DNA from: Purpureocillium takamizusanense
Lineage: Eukaryota; Ascomycota; Sordariomycetes; Hypocreales; Ophiocordycipitaceae
NCBI RefSeq assembly: GCF_022605165.1
Contig: NC_063075.1
Coordinates: 62,001-126,000, forward strand
Reading direction: 5' to 3'
DNA: 64,000 nt
Of the stretch, positions 21,458-33,364 are shown one piece after another (the stretch's first letter is position 1; each line of letters opens with the position of its first letter). The notes below the pieces were generated by a model. That model ran no database searches. It saw only the letters and a list, made by a program, of their open reading frames with translations, and was not told the DNA's origin. The position numbers and the translations under genes are program-made.

Positions 21458-22268
21458 GTTGAAGGTTTTGCTGGTCTGTCCGAGGGAGAGGGGCGGGCGA
21501 TGCGGCGGGACGAGGACAATGAAGAAGCAGCGGAGGCAGGGAGAAGAGGAGAAGAAGAGAGACGGAGGGATCGAGGGGGAGGCGTCGCATACGTTGCGAG
21601 GGATCCTCAGTGGAGGCAGGAGGGTTTAATACTACCTATGGAGATGGCCTGACCCTCCATGCTGCGCGGCTTGGGGGGCTCGCAATTTCGCGGCCGCCGC
21701 TTTTTTTTCCTGTTCGTTCCCACATGCCAATTGGGCTGCCCCTGACTACCTGCACTGTTTCCTCCGTTCACTGCTGTATCGCTAGTGCTGGGGGTGGCGC
21801 CAATCTGAGATTTGCTGTGCACTTCCCGCTTCAATCTGGGGGGGCGAAGGCTTGATTGGGCAGGCGGTGGGCCAGCGACACGAATACGAACGCGAACCCT
21901 GGCGGACGTGGTTTGGGGCGGGCGTGAATGCGAGCCAACCTGGTTGATCTGAAGGCCTTCAGCAGCCTCTGCGCTGAGGTTCACCGGAGGGACCTGCCAA
22001 AGGCGCTAGTTCCACAATTGAGTCGCTTAGTCATTTCGTCCCAGATCGTTATCGATAGCGATGGATGAGACTTAGTCAGCGCTCAGCACCTTGCTCTGCC
22101 AGTGGCGGTGGCACTTTGTTGGCCGACCAGCAGGCGCGCGCAGGGCTGGCTGGCCAGCGATAAGATTCTGACCAGACAGACAGCAGACGGCCGCTGCTTC
22201 AGCCAACCTCATCATCACCGCGTCGTCGCGCGTTGTTGCCCGCCATCGCCGTCGCCGTCGCCGTCATC
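21458..22268. other. Divergent promoter region of erg6 and the splicing-factor gene
   Basis: About 0.8 kb shared by two outward-facing housekeeping genes. A purine-rich stretch (AGGAGAAGAAGAGAG type) lies at 21540-21570 just upstream of erg6, its complement being a CT-rich leader typical of strongly expressed fungal genes. No gene seen. Confidence 0.5.
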
Positions 22269-23467
22269 ATGCCGCCCCAGATCAAGCAGGACCTCAACCG
22301 CTCCGGCTGGGAGTCGACCGACTTCCCGTCCGTCTGCGAAAACTGCCTGCCCGACAACCCCTACGTCAAGATGATCAAGGAAGACTACGGCGCTGAATGC
22401 AAGCTGGTAAGTCTTCCTCGCTGCCCACATCTGTCGCGCCCTTGATGATGCTGACGCGCTATTCCCCACAGTGCACGCGACCGTTCACCGTCTTCTCGTG
22501 GAACGCCGACCGCAACCAGGGCCGCAAGAAGCGCACCAACATCTGCTTGACGTGCGCCCGCCTCAAGAACTGCTGTCAAAGCTGCATGCTCGACCTGTCC
22601 TTTGGCCTGCCTATTGCTGTGCGCGACGCGGCCCTCAAGATGGTCGCGCCCGGGCCCCAGTCCGACATCAACCGCGAGTACTTTGCCCAGAACAACGAGA
22701 AGCTCATCGAGGAGGGCAAGGCCGGCGTCGAAGAGTACGAGAAGACGGACGACAAGGCCCGCGAGCTGCTACGCCGCCTGGCCGCCAGCAAGCCCTACTT
22801 CCGTAAGGGCCGCACTGTCGACGCGTCGGAGCTGGCGGCGGCCGAGGGCAGCACGGCTGGTGGCAACGTCGCGGTAGGCGCGGGCGTCGGGGGGCCAGGA
22901 CCGATCCGAACACGAGACACGCGCGCCGCTCACGCTGCCGGGGCCCGGCCGCGTGGCGGAAAGGGCCGCTTCCCCAGTGCAGCCCAGCTGCCCCCGAGCC
23001 CCAAGGACTGGCTGCCACCGGACGACAAGAACATCATGTCGCTGTTCGTCACGGGGGTCGAAGACGACCTGCCGGAGCACAAGCTGCGCGACTTCTTCAA
23101 GGTGCACGGCAAGATCAAGAGCTTGGTGTGCTCGCACATGTCGCACTGCGCCTTCGTCAACTACGAAACGAGAGAAGCGGCGGAGAGAGCGGCGGCCGCC
23201 TGCCAGGGCCGCGCCGTCATCGCCGGATGCCCGCTGCGGATACGATGGGGCCAGCCCAAGGCCATTGGCACCATGGACAGAGAGCAACGCGGCCAGATGT
23301 TGCGGGACGCACGCATCGCCAAGCCGCAGGGCCACCACCGTGCCATCGAGGGCGGCACCTCACAGCCGGGGGCTGGCGGTCAGGCCCGGATTGCGGCTCC
23401 GCCGACGGTGGCAGCGCCGCCGGGGGCCGACGAGACACCCAACTATGCCAGCCTCTCGGGCGACTAG
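22269..23467 (+). CDS. slt11: Pre-mRNA-splicing factor Slt11/Ecm2 (RBM22 homologue)
   Basis: Exons 22269-22406 and 22472-23467 with a 65-nt intron (GTAAGT...CACAG); 377 residues. The N-terminus has the family's cysteine pattern: FPSVCENCLPDNPYV, then across the intron CTRPF, ICLTCARLKNCCQSCMLDL. This is the zinc-binding region of Ecm2/Cwc5/RBM22. An RRM follows at about 236-310 (MSLFVTGVEDDL; CAFVNYETREAAERA). The linker is enriched in Gly/Ala/Arg, and the C-terminal RIRWGQPK is usual for the family. The protein belongs to the activated spliceosome, where it contacts U6 and intron RNA near the catalytic centre. Its own intron splits the second zinc cluster. Confidence 0.93.
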
Positions 23468-23665
23468 CCAAGCCGCCTCAACGGTCATCATCTCTAGCAT
23501 TCTCAGTGCACGGCGTTTGGGTTTGGACGTGAATACGAGCGGATAGAAGAGCAAAAGCGATGGGTCATGCATCTCATTTGGAATGAGAGGGTATCATGTT
23601 GTCGGCGTATATTGTACAGGTAGTGGTACAGTTTAGTTCAGGCTTGGAATCTCCACAAAGAGGCC

Positions 23666-24132
23666 TCATTTGCAGCCGCATCCTCCGCCCCCTAGCGTGC
23701 CCATGCTGCCCATCTTTATGCTCTCGTTGTCCCCCCTCTCGGTGTGCTCGTGGATCCGTAGCTCTGCCGACTCTTGGTTAGCCTTGCACCGCCGCCCGCC
23801 CATTCAGGAGGAAGGGGGGAGAAGGGCGGTGGTGACGCACTGTAGGTGCCTTCCTCGTCCGCGGCCTTCCTGCCCTGGACGACGTTTTCCCGGAGAAACC
23901 TGGCGACCTCGCCTGCATGCTGCAGCGCAGCCTGCGCGTCGGGGGCGGAGGCGTCGAGGGCGGACCGTTGGCGGAACTCGTGGCGGATCTGGTCCTGCGC
24001 GGCGGCCAGGACTGGGGCGTCGCCTGCGTTTCCTAAGTCAGAAAACATGTCGCCAGTTTGGCGCTGAAGTAACTCACCCTGGAAGGCGATGCGCGCCGCG
24101 CGCATGAGGTTCCGATATGCTACCAAAGCCAT
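23666..24132 (-). CDS. mzm1: Mitochondrial zinc maintenance protein Mzm1 (LYR-motif protein)
   Basis: Three exons on the minus strand: 24132-24078, 24032-23841 and 23763-23666, with introns of 45 and 77 nt (GTGAGT...CTTAG; GTGCGT...GGCAG). The spliced product is 114 residues. It opens MALVAYRNLMRAARIAFQG, the LYR-type start in Mzm1 form, followed by AAAQDQIRHEFRQ, the helical VARFLRENVVQG and the family's ending KLRIHEHTERGDNE. Mzm1 is a mitochondrial matrix chaperone for the Rieske protein of complex III. The 55-nt first exon and 45-nt intron make it easy to miss. An unusual C-terminal tail, GGGGCGCK, follows the conserved core. It faces away from zuo1 and shares a 332-bp promoter region with it. 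Confidence 0.9.
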
Positions 24133-24464
24133 GGCGACGGGGTCTGGACGATCGCCTGGTTCAAGTCGCAAAAAGGCAGCCTTCTGGTTGTCAAAATGTT
24201 TCCATGGTTCCATTTGAAGCGCCCGACGTCCTGTCGCCGCGGAGCCCGAGTTCAGCCGGTTTCCGGCGGCCACTGAGGCGCCAGCAGCCACATACGGCGG
24301 ACCGCTTGCCGCTGCCCATGGCGCCCCAGCTCGTAATCAGCCGCCACAGCGAACCCGACCCCACCAAAAATTTCCATCCCCTACTGTCGTGCGCAGGGAA
24401 AAAAAGTTGCAGCTCGAGCGCAACCTCTCATTGTCCAGCAGCTATTGAAGCCAACACCGCAACC
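24133..24464. other. Divergent promoter between mzm1 and zuo1
   Basis: A 332-bp interval between two outward-facing ATG codons. It probably contains both promoters and leaders. No other feature. Confidence 0.5.
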
Positions 24465-25915
24465 ATGGCATCGGCTGCGCACATCACCATCCCGCTGCCG
24501 CTCCTGCCCGAGGGCTGGAGCGCCGAAAAGGACTTCAAGGCCATTGGCCAGCTGTCGGGCGCCACGCAGCGCAGCATCGAGCCCGTCGGCCCTCACTTCC
24601 TCGCCCACGCCCGCCGCTCCCGCAACAACCGCACCTTTTCCGAGGACGACCGCATCCAGGCGCAGGAGAATGCCAAGAAGATTGAGGATGGTGACGAGAG
24701 CGACGTTAGCGAGCCCGAGGACCCCATGATGCTGCAGTCGCAGGCCAAGGACTGGAAGGCAAGTCTTTCCCTCATCCTCCCCCCCCTTTCTCTCTCTGTG
24801 TGTGCCTCTGGGTAGCACATGAGGAGTCAATTTCTTTCCATGGCTAACTTCAGGGCACCCGGGAACAGACTCAGGACCACTACAAGGTGCTCGGCATCTC
24901 CAAGTACCGCTGGAAGGCCACCGAGGAGCAGATCAAGAAGGCGCACCGCAAGAAGGTGCTCAAGCACCACCCGGACAAAAAGGCCGCCCAGGGCGCGACC
25001 GAGGACGACCAGTTCTTCAAGTGCATCCAGAAGGCGACCGAGGTGCTGCTCGACCCCGTCAAGCGCCGGCAGTACGACTCGGTGGACGAGGAGGCCGACG
25101 TCGAGCCGCCGACCAAGAAGCAGCTGCAAAAGGGCGGCGACAACAGCTACTACAAGCTGTGGTCCAAGGTGTTCAAGTCGGAGGCGCGCTTCTCCAAGAC
25201 GCACCCCGTGCCGACGTTTGGCGACGTCAACTCGTCCAAGGAGCACGTCGAGGACTTTTACAACTTTTGGTACAACTTTGACAGCTGGCGCAGCTTCGAG
25301 TACCTCGACGAGGACGTGCCCGACGACAACGAGAACCGCGACCAGAAGCGCCACGTCGAGCGCAAGAACGCAAACGCCCGCAAGAAGAAGAAGGCCGAGG
25401 ACAACGCCCGCCTGCGCAAGCTGCTCGACGACGCGTCCGCCGGCGACGAGCGCATCAAGCGCTTCCGCCAGGAGGCCAACGCCGCCAAGAACAAGAAGCG
25501 CCTCGACAAGGAGGCCGCCGAGAAGCGCGCCGCCGAGGAGGCTCAGTCCAAGAAGGAGGCCGAGGCCAAGGCTGCCAAGGAGGCCGAGGAAAAGGCCAAG
25601 ACGGACCGCGACGCCGCCAAGAAGGCCAAGGAGGCGGCCAAGAACGCCGTCAAGAAGAACAAGCGCGTCCTCAAGGGCTCCGTCAAGGACGCAAACTACT
25701 TTGCTGCCGACGCCTCGGCCGCCCAGATCGACGCCGTCCTCAACGACGTGGAGCTCGTCCAGGGCAAGATCGACCCCGACGAGATCGCCGCCCTCGCCGG
25801 CAAGCTCAACGGCCTGACGGTGGCCGACGACATCAAGGGTGTCTGGGCCGGCGAGGTCAAGCGCCTGGTCGACGCGGGCAAGCTCAAGGAGGGCGAGGCC
25901 AAGACGCTGGCGTAG
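24465..25915 (+). CDS. zuo1: Zuotin, ribosome-associated J-domain protein
   Basis: Exons 24465-24758 and 24854-25915; 451 residues (yeast Zuo1 is 433). The intron starts with GC (GCAAGT) and ends TTCAG: only this non-canonical donor keeps the frame, joining QAKDWK to GTREQTQDHYKVLG. The J domain covers about 106-176 with HHPDKK (HPD at 137-139). Next come the zuotin-homology region (YKLWSKVFKSEARFS, YNFWYNFDSWRSFEY), a long Lys/Glu/Ala-rich charged helix (about 255-370) that binds ribosomal RNA, and a C-terminal helical bundle. With Ssz1 it forms the ribosome-associated complex that stimulates Hsp70 Ssb on nascent chains. Confidence 0.95.
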
Positions 25916-26250
25916 AGTGCTAGTGCTGCTGCTGTAGGTGTGATTTTTGGTTCGATAGAATAGACGGTACACATGACTACACGGGTCTAAAAGGTGGAGA
26001 GATGGTAGTGTCTTAGGTAAAAATACATTTTAAATGCCCTAAACGCCTTTGATGTGTATGTGGTATCTGTATGTGTGTGAGGACTAAGTATATGAGTGAA
26101 GTTTGCACATGGAGGCGAGATGCACGTGCTACCCTGCATTTGATTCTATCCCAAGACGCCAACGCCAACCATCGTGAGTCTATCAACGCACGCCCTCTTG
26201 TCCACGACAGCAACGTCCCCGTCGCCAATACGCATCAGAGGAACCAGGCC
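25916..26250. other. Convergent 3' region of zuo1 and the ABC transporter
   Basis: A 335-bp interval between two stop codons, AT-richer than its surroundings, with likely 3' ends (for example AAAATACATTTTAAAT near 26020). No gene. Confidence 0.5.
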
Positions 26251-29200
26251 TTAAGCGGCCTCCCGGTCGAGCGACTGCCCCAACACCATCTCGTAATACA
26301 ACCCCTGCTGGTCGAGCAGCTCGTCGTGCGTGCCGCGCTCCACGATGCGGCCCTTGGCAAACACGAGGATGACATCGGCGTCGCGCACGGTGCTCAGGCG
26401 ATGGGCCACGGCCACGGTGGTCCGGCCGGCTGAAGCGCGATCGAGCGCCTCCTTGACGACCCTCTCCGACTCGGTATCGAGGGCCGACGTGGCCTCGTCG
26501 AGCAGCAGCATCTTGGGCCGGCGGACGAGGGCGCGCGCGATGGCGATGCGCTGCCGCTGGCCGCCCGATAGCGAGAGGCCCTGGTTGCCGCACGGCGTGT
26601 TGAGTCCCTCCGGCAGGCTCGCGACAAAGTCCCAGACGTTGGCGGCGCGGCACGCAGCCTCGACCTCCGCCGCCGACGGCTCGCCGCGCTCCACGCCCAG
26701 CGACACGTTGTCGCGGATCGAGCCCTGGTACAGCACCGGCTCCTGCTGCACAAGCGCCACGTCGCGCCGGTAGCGGCACCGGTCCAGCGTCTTGATGTCG
26801 GCGCCGTTGACCCGCAGCTCGCCCGACGTCACGTCGTAGAAGCGCTGCAGCAGCGCAATCATGGTCGACTTGCCGCACCCCGACGCCCCGACGAGCGCCA
26901 CCATCTTGCCGGGCCGCATGGTGGCGTCAATGCCCCGGAGCACCTTGATCTTGGGCCGCAGCGGGTACGAGAACTCGACAGCGTCGCAGACGACCTCGGT
27001 GCCCTTGGCGCTGGCGGTGGCCGTCGTCTCCTTTTCGTCCACGGCATCATTGCTGCTGCTGCTGCCGCTGCCCTCATCGTCAAAGGGCGCGTCAAAGAGT
27101 AGCCGCTGGCGACGCAGGCGGAAAATGTAGTTGATGGCGCCCCGGGCCTTGGTGATGCTCGTCGTGTACTGAAATAGCATCGCGGCCGACTCGCCCGAGA
27201 AGACGACGGCGATGAAGACGGTGTAGAACTGGTCCGTCGAGTACTCACCCGTCGACACAAGCTTGCTGCCGTACCAAAAGCCCAGCGCCATGGCGAGAAA
27301 GGACACGGATTGACTGAGTGCGTAGAAGAACATCTTCCACCCGAGGCTGCCGATGGCGGCGCCCGCGATGCCCCTCAGCCGCTCCTCGTAGCGCTCGACG
27401 ATGGCGCGCTCGAGCGCCAGCGACGACACGGTGCGGATCCCCATGACGGCCTCGGCCGCAACGCCGCTGCTCTGCGCAAAGCGACCTGCCGTGTCGTCTT
27501 CAAACTTGAACTCGAGCCGGATCCGCACGTAGCCCGCGCCCACGAGCACGGGTAGCGCCCCGAACGCGAGCACCAGGCCCAGCTTCCACCCCACGGCGAT
27601 GGCCAGCACCGATGACGATACCAGGTTGACGACGTTGATGACGAGCAGCGCCACATTCATAGACAGCAGCTCCTGCAGCGACGTCGGCTCTGACGCGAGC
27701 CGCGACACAAGCGCCCCGGTCGAGTTATCAGTGTGGTCGAAAAAGGTCATGTCCTGCCGGAGCGTGTTGTCGAAGATTTCGCCGCGGTAAAACTTCATGA
27801 CTGTCTGCAAGCCTATTGTCAGTCTGACGCGCGTGCCATGGATGGGAGCGAGAAGAGGGAGGGGGGGGGGTTCATTCAGGGGCGTCGCTCACCTGCGCCA
27901 GGATGTTTGCCAGCCATCCCGCGATAAAGTACGCCACAAAGTTGGCCAGAGCGACCACAAAGAACATGAGGGCAAAGAAGTTGCCCCTGCTCACGTCGAT
28001 GGTCTCGAACGAGCGCATCGTCTTGGAGAAAAGCACAGCCAGCGCCGGGTATGTCCCGCCGCCGATGAGGCAGCACACCATGGTCACCGCCATGGGCCAC
28101 CACAGAGACCGCTGCTCCCTCAGGATGAGAAACAGCCCGTGCAGCAGGCCAAAGCCTTTCTCGTCCGCTTTGGCATTTGCGCTGGGGATGGTGCCCGTCG
28201 TCGAGGCCCGCGTCAGCGCCACGTCTAGATCCGCAGGTGGCTTGCCCCGTTCCTCGTCACTGTCCACGTCGCCGTCCTCGGCCGCGTTGCCACCGCCACC
28301 GCCCTTGCTCAGGTCCTGGGCCTGGACGAGTCGGGCGTAGGCGCCGCCATGGGCGATGAGCTCCGCGTGGGTGCCCGACTCGATCGTCTCGCCCTTGGAC
28401 ATGACGACGATGTTGTCGGCGTCGCGGATGGTGCTGAGGCGGTGCGCAATGACGACCATGGTGCGCCCCTTGGCGACGTTGTTGAGGGCCGCCTGCACAA
28501 TCTTTTCGGCGTTGGGGTCGAGGGCGGAGGTGGCCTCGTCGAGGAGCAGGACCTTGGGGTTGGAGATGATGCTGCGGGCAATGACGATGCGCTGCTTCTG
28601 CCCGCCGGAGAGGGAGGCGCCGCGCTCGCCAATGTACGTCTCGTAGCCCTGCACTCTGTCGTTAGCTGGCGATGCAAAAGGAAACACGATGGGGGGTGGG
28701 AAAAACTCACCTTGGGGAGATCCTCGATAAAGTCGTGGGCATACGCAGCCTGGCAAGCTTCACGAACGAGACGTCGCTTCCCGTCGTCGTCGAGCTCCAC
28801 CATGTCCGTCCCCGTCAGCCCGTCCACGACATTCTGGTATATTGTCCCGCTAAACAAGGTAGGCTCCTGCTGGACGAGTCGAATGTTGGTTCGCAGCCAC
28901 TGGAGGTTCAGGTCCTCGAGGCGGTGGCCGTCAAGCGTGATGGAGCCGGCAGAGATGGAGTACCAACGCTCCAGCATGCCAAAGATGGTGCTCTTGCCGG
29001 AGCCGCTGGCACCCACAAGGGCCGTCGTCTTATCCGATGGGATGTCGAGGTCGAGGCCGTGCAGTACGGGCACGCCGGGACGGGACGGGTACGAGAACCG
29101 GACGCCGCGCAGCTTGATGTCGCCCCTGAAGTTGGGGATGCGGGTCCCCTCGGTGGAGAGCGAGTCAATGGCAGAGCGGCGGTCGATGACGGCAAACAGG

Positions 29201-30593
29201 TCCTGGGCCGCGGCGGTGGCCTTGGAGATGGCAATAGTCTGGGGCGCGATCTGGGTGAGGGCCTGGGCGGCGACGAGGACGGCGAAGATGACGGTGACGA
29301 CGGTGCCGGGCTGCTCAATTTCGCCGGTCGAGTACATGCGAATGCCCTGCCAGAAGGCGAGGGCGTAGCCGGCAATGACGCAGAAGAACTCGACGGGGAA
29401 GAGAATGGCGTAAATGAGGCTCTTGCGCTTGCCGACGCGCCGTGCACGCTCGAGGATGGCGCCGAAGCGCTCAACGAGCTTGGGAAAGGCCCAGAAGGCG
29501 TGGGCGGTGCGGATGGTGGCGAAAGCCTCCTCGGCAAGGGAGCCGCTCTCCGAGTAAATGTCAAACATGCGGTATTCGAGGACGGTGTCCTCGATGACGC
29601 ACCAGACGGTGACGACGAGGTTGACAGGCACGATGGCGAGGAGGATGAGGGTGAGCTTCCACTGGACGGCAAAGGCGACGACGAAGGCGGCGACAAAGCT
29701 GGAGACGGCCTGGACGGTGAGGCCGAGCTTTTCCGAGATGCCGTTGTTGACGAGGTTGCCGTTTGTGGTTATTTGGCCCGACACAGAGGACGAGGGGGCG
29801 TCGAAGAAGGAGATCTCCTGGCGCAGCGTCTGGCGGACAAAGTCGACGCGCAATTTCTTGGTGGTACGGATGGCGGTGATGTTGACCAAGATGGTCCAGG
29901 CATACGTGAGGGCGAATTTGGCGATGAAGAGGTAGACAAAGTAGAGGCTGCGCGTGAGGGTCAGCGACTTCGTGTACGGGCCAGCATTTCTAAGACAAAG
30001 CAAAGAAAGAAGGGTAGGTAGGAGAAGAGACGACGACACGTGGAATTGTCATAGTTCCCATTCTTTCCACTCGGTCCATCCCGGGGGGGAGAGAAGGTAG
30101 ACGTACGTGTACTTGCCGACCTCATCCATGTAGCCATCGGGCGTCAGGTCGCCCGTGACGAAGCGGTTGAAGACGTTGATGAACTTGCCAAAGACAATGT
30201 CCATGAGGGGCAGGACGGTGCCGGCGGCGATCATGCAGACGAGGGCGACGGCGTTCATGAACCAGCCCTTGGTGTCGTTGTACGTGAAGACGCGCTGTCC
30301 GCAAGCCCTCGTGTCAGTCGGCTGCTCTCAAAGGCTAGGTTCCAGTCACTGACCATGAAGTACTTGAAGCTAGAGTCGTCGCCCTTGCGCTCCTGCCGCG
30401 AGGACGATGTCGGAGACGCTGCGCTGGGGTCGTCATGCTCCTTGTCCCCAACGTTCTTGTCGTTGCCGCCGTCATCGTTTCTCCTGATATTCGCGTTGGC
30501 CGTCTCGGTCCAACCTGCGGTGAGGCCGTCCTCGGCCACCTTGACGACAACGGCCTCGTCCACGGCGACCATGCTCGTCGTCGGCGCGGCCAT
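26251..30593 (-). CDS. ABCB-type full ABC transporter (multidrug/Pmd1-like)
   Basis: Five exons on the minus strand: 30593-30354, 30294-30107, 29989-28711, 28648-27893 and 27804-26251, with introns of 59, 117, 62 and 88 nt. The spliced product is about 1338 residues in the order TMD1-NBD1-TMD2-NBD2. NBD1 has Walker [10 protein letters not shown] (about 469), signature LSGGQKQR (about 582) and Walker [16 protein letters not shown]2 has GASGCGKST (about 1127), LSGGQRQR and [12 protein letters not shown]. All the usual ATPase residues are present in both halves. The first 70 residues are acidic and disordered; a Gly-rich linker follows NBD1. It is a plasma-membrane or vacuolar exporter of hydrophobic compounds, like leptomycin-resistance or azole-efflux pumps. 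The regulator gene at 33365 is divergent from it, 2.8 kb away. Confidence 0.93.
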
Positions 30594-33364
30594 TATCGAA
30601 TGCCGGTGAGGGCCGGCCGGGGTTGCTGGTGTCGCGTGGTGCCGGAGGCTCTCATTTGCAGTGCCAGTCGCCGTTCAACGGGGAGGGAGGGCGTGAAGGC
30701 CGTGTCGTTTTAGGAGCCAGTAATAATAACAGAGAGTAAAAGAGGCTCTCTCGGCTTCATTCAATCGAGGACATGGACAGACGCGTGGGGTGGGGGGTAT
30801 ATGCTTAAATATACAGTACAAGTCTGAAGAGAGAAGAACATGGGTGCGTGCGTGGACAATCGCTGCGGGTACGGTACTAAGGTAGGTGGGCAGCCCTACG
30901 ACGAAGCCACGCGCGAGACTCATTATTGCCTAGTAGAGTCAATGACGGTCGGCTGGCCGGCCGGGCGGCGGTGCGACGCGGGAGGGGGCCAGGATGACGA
31001 CGAATGCACCTTCCTCCGCAGGGGAAATGGGGGAAGGGGAGAAAAAAGGACGAACAAATGCCCCAAAAGGGGAAACATCGAGCGCGCCAGAGCAGGGTCC
31101 TTGCCGCCACCCAGAGGAGAGCACGTACGAAGTAGCTGGGGAGGGTCGCATTGGCACCGTTTGGCACATGCCTCTTGCGCTTCAATGTAGAGCCTTTTGG
31201 GGGTCCGAAGGTCCGCTCCATGTCCGCTCCGGGCGTCTTGCTCGGCCTGGCGGACAGTCCGGCGAGGTGCGGCCTTGAAACTGTGGGGGGGAAAGCGGAC
31301 GCGAATACGCGGCAAACCCCCGGCCAGCGTGGGCGTACCAAAAAGTGTACCCAGAACGGGATGCCTACTACGAAGTAGTTACTAATCTGAAGCGTAATCC
31401 CGGCGTGAATCACCATGTCTTGGCTTTCTTGGCTCAAGAGCTGTCCCGCTCGTCGTCGTTGCGGAGCGGACATGAGCAGCACAGTTGAAGCTTTATCAAT
31501 CAGTTCATGCTTCCCAGGTGTGGCAGTCGCAACAAGCTCTTTGAGAGTCTACTCCATCGTCACCTTCTCCGCCGGCATGCCCATGATTTGTCTCCCCAGC
31601 TCCACGCGTCGAGTGCGTAGTACGAAACACGAACCTGGATGCGGCCGTCAAATGCGGAAGACAGGACCGGCGGAGTGCGGACCTGCTGGGCATTTCCATT
31701 CCCTCATCCACGCTGCCCGCCAGCTTGTACGAAGTATGTATGTACTACGTAGTTCATCCGGAGCCGAGTCCGAGCCTGCATGTCTCACTTCGGCGTGCCG
31801 GTGTTGCTCCCGAGCCAGGCGGCGGGCGGACGGGCGGGCGGAGGGTTTCCAGGATAGTCGCTCTTTGTTTTCAGCACATCTAGTACCACTGCTCAGCGGC
31901 GTTTACCTACCTAGGTATACTGTAGTTGTACCAACGCTTCGCCCATTGAACGGGACCGCCACCATTACCTAGTAGTAGTAGTGATGGCGCAAGTACCAAT
32001 GTCCAGCAACCCGGGCCGGATTTTTGTCGGCGCCGTCGTCCTTGAGTTGCTCACCGAGCCGCCCTCCTTCCCACCCAAGAAGTCGAGACTCTCTCATCAT
32101 CACAATCGTGCAAACAACCTTCACTCCACAATCATCACCAGCACCACCACCGGCGCTGTGCCCCCAACCCCACAGCAGCAGGAGTCTGCAGTAACAAAGC
32201 CCACCACCAATAAACCCACGAGCGAAAACCGGCAACGACGCCACCCATTCGTACCCGCTTTCCCCGCGTGGCTTCCTCCTCGACTCGTGGGCTCGGTCTC
32301 CGCGGGCCCCGCGGCTCCCGACTGGGCCGTATATGGCGGACGGACCATCCATCCGGGGCAAAGGGCACCTTTGCACTTTCGTTTGCACGCAAATACGCAC
32401 GCACACAGACACCGACACCGACACCGACGGCACGCAACGCCCTGTACGCAAACACACACACCGTTGATCCCTCCCCCCCTCCCCCTCCCCTGGTGCCTGT
32501 CGTGACTGGCCATTCACCGAGCTTGACCGACGGGAGTCAGCAGCAGCCGCAGCAGTTGGAGAGACACAAACCAGAGAAGAAGACCCTTTGTTGCGCAGCA
32601 GACGATTGGGACCCTCCCAGCCGTCACCACTGCACACCCCCCCGTCTCGTTTCTTTTTGGAAATCACCGCCCGTCTCTTTTCGTGTCGCTGCGGCACCAT
32701 CACTTGCATACATTCTCATACGCGCACACCCGCTGTACTGGCCGGCTGTGCAAGCACAAACTCTCGACAAAGGAGTCTCACCCCCACACCGAAAGCTGCT
32801 ACCCACGTGCTGCCGCCTAGCTCCTGCATTGACCCCTCGCACTCTTCACCGAGAACCAGAGACAACTCTCCCCGCCAAGCAAGCAAGGCAACACAACATA
32901 GGCCATTACAGACAGACAGACAAACAGACAGTGTAGGACCTGAGCAGCCTGGCGACCCATCACATCACCCGCCAGACGGAAAACAGCCTTGATGGGCGAC
33001 CCAAGCCCTACACCACACCGACAACCACCACCGCCGCTCCAGCAGCGCCCATTGATGGACAAGGCAGCGCGGACAAACCATCGCAAGCGGCTCAACCGAA
33101 GTAGCAGCAGCAGCATCAGCATCAGCATCAGCCATTCGCGCTCCCCGACCGTACGCTACTAACCGGGCAGCTGTGCTACTGCTCCTACTACCCCTGCCGC
33201 TACTACTGCTGCCACTCACCAGCAAACGTAACGCACCGCTCTTCACACAGAGACGGGGCATATACTCTAGCTCTCTTTTCCCTCGTCTTATATATACGTT
33301 GATATATATACTGTGTATATATATATATCAATAGATCTACACAAAGTGTACATCTACAAGGACC
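30594..33364. other. Long divergent intergenic region (ABC transporter / Zn2Cys6 regulator)
   Basis: About 2.8 kb with no supportable gene. It holds three copies of TACGAAGTA (31126, 31369, 31728), a palindrome ACTACGTAGT at 31744-31753 and ACCTAGGT at 31909-31916. From about 32000 to 33300 the plus strand is C-rich with many CAC/ACACCGAC repeats, as in long 5' leaders of fungal regulator genes. An AT-rich inverted repeat lies just before the regulator's ATG (separate entry). Confidence 0.5.
33299..33331 (+). promoter_or_regulatory. AT-rich inverted repeat 33 bp before the regulator's start codon
   Basis: The arm TTGATATATATAC (33299-33311) is answered by GTATATATATATATCAA (33315-33331), so a 13-bp stem with a small loop can form in DNA or in the transcript. 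Its position 33 bp before the ATG at 33365 suggests either a TATA-rich core promoter or a leader hairpin that affects translation. Confidence 0.5.

Noticed and set aside
28672..30021. 449-codon frame on the plus strand
   Set aside because: Antisense to exons of the ABC transporter, which carries clear Walker and signature motifs.
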